NCBI GenBank assembly: GCA_029940115.1
Contig: JAOZRQ010000149.1
Span: forward strand, 1-13,351
Source: Desulfobacterales bacterium
Lineage (GTDB): Bacteria > Desulfobacterota > Desulfobacteria > Desulfobacterales > 4be13
Length of the DNA stretch: 13,351 nt
Direction: 5' to 3'
Shown here: piece after piece, positions 13,114-13,351 of the stretch
Position numbering within the stretch: position 1 is the first letter of the stretch
How the letters are laid out: each line of letters opens with the position of its first letter
Program-made: the position numbers and the translations under genes
The notes under the pieces: generated by a model
The model's database searches: none
What the model saw: only the letters and a program-made list of their open reading frames with translations
Told to the model about the DNA's origin: nothing

Positions 13114-13201
13114 GCAAAAAAGGCGGTCTCGTTGCCTTTTGATCTTCGATGGCTCAAGATTCATTGTCTTTTAACCTGATAAACTGAGTAGCCTTTTTTG
13201 C
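13114..13201. repeat. Perfect 11-bp inverted repeat with a 66-nt loop
   Basis: GCAAAAAAGGC at 13114-13124 is matched exactly by GCCTTTTTTGC at 13191-13201. The AT-rich stem and long loop make it a weak hairpin by itself. The loop contains a further partial match (GCCTTTTGATC). It could be the ends of a small non-autonomous element or part of an RNA structure; no decisive sign of either is visible. Confidence 0.6.
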
Positions 13202-13257
13202 GTCTCAAACCATTTCGGCCCCATTCTCCTTCAAGGCTCAAAAGGGAGCTGAACGCC

Positions 13258-13315
13258 AAAACCCGGTTTCTTTTCCCTCAATCTCGCATTTCCCCAGCCG
13301 AAACCGGGTTTTTTT
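13258..13315 (+). terminator. Terminator-like hairpin with T tract
   Basis: Arms AAAACCCGGTTTC (13258-13270) and GAAACCGGGTTTT (13300-13312) pair perfectly over 13 bp around a 29-nt loop, and seven T follow on the plus strand (13309-13315). No plus-strand gene ends just before it. On the minus strand only four U follow, so it could act less efficiently as a terminator for a leftward gene lying beyond the right edge, insulating the CoA-transferase operon. Each arm is itself nearly palindromic. Similar AAACCCGGTTTC elements are dispersed repeats in some filamentous bacteria, so it may be a repeat rather than a true terminator. Confidence 0.5.
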
Positions 13316-13351
13316 CCTGCGGCATGCCAATTCCCCTGGAACTGCAAGGAT

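Larger units (their letters stand above)
12863..13351. other. 489-bp region without a convincing gene, upstream of the CoA-transferase
   Basis: This stretch should hold the promoter for the leftward operon, but no clear -35/-10 pair is visible on the minus strand. It contains, from left to right, an 8/16-bp tandem repeat (12894-12958), a plain AT-leaning segment (12959-13035), a short direct repeat (13036-13088), and two inverted repeats (13114-13201 and 13258-13312). The longest open frame of note is a 50-codon frame at 12990-13142 (+) without a ribosome binding site, not taken as a gene. Confidence 0.7.

Noticed and set aside
12990..13142. 50-codon plus-strand frame (starts MLVSAIFCVDC) in the right intergenic region
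   Set aside because: No Shine-Dalgarno sequence, no known family, and it runs through a direct repeat and one arm of an inverted repeat, so it is probably repeat-derived.

Overview
The window looks like a chromosomal segment from a repeat-rich, Gram-negative, probably anaerobic bacterium. The best fit is a filamentous or aggregate-forming Desulfobacterota member (Desulfonema-like). This is inferred from style rather than from any marker gene: a giant secreted protein built from InlB-like, Calx-beta, cadherin-like, FN3 and LRR modules, abundant short palindromic intergenic repeats (GGGGATCAATCCCC type and GTAGTTCCGCC type), and an acyl-CoA:acetate/3-ketoacid CoA-transferase. Large filamentous cyanobacteria or sulfur bacteria carry similar repeats and cannot be excluded.

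Layout. Positions 1-60 hold two copies of a perfect palindromic repeat. Positions 134-9841 (+) hold one uninterrupted gene for a 3235-residue exported, multidomain surface protein. It has an N-terminal signal peptide, a cohesin-like domain, 14 InlB-like repeats in one single and two tandem blocks, two cadherin-like domains, a plant-type LRR domain, FN3 domains, four Calx-beta domains, two pairs of duplicated modules, a Cys-bracketed poly-aspartate insertion of nine 9-residue units, and a C-terminal GGGC / membrane segment / basic tail that resembles a sorting signal. Positions 9842-10160 are a convergent intergenic region packed with hairpins, including the same palindrome family as at 1-60. 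Two minus-strand genes follow, probably one operon transcribed from right to left: a CoA-transferase (12862 to 10874) and, 25 nt downstream, a small PD-(D/E)XK-like nuclease-fold protein (10848 to 10129). The last codons of the latter lie inside a repeat unit. The rightmost ~490 bases (12863-13351) have no convincing gene. They contain a 16-bp tandem repeat just upstream of the CoA-transferase, a short direct repeat, and two stacked inverted repeats, the second with a terminator-like T tract.

How it fits together. The giant protein is most likely a calcium-dependent adhesin or matrix protein; nothing nearby (secretion system, sortase, partner) specifies its route. The CoA-transferase is a metabolic enzyme (CoA exchange between short- or medium-chain acids). 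The nuclease-like protein has no evident functional link to it. I do not see a defined new defence or biosynthetic system. The most unusual features are the architecture and repeat evolution of the giant protein, the hairpin arrays on both sides of it, and the repeat-encoded C-terminus of the nuclease-like protein.
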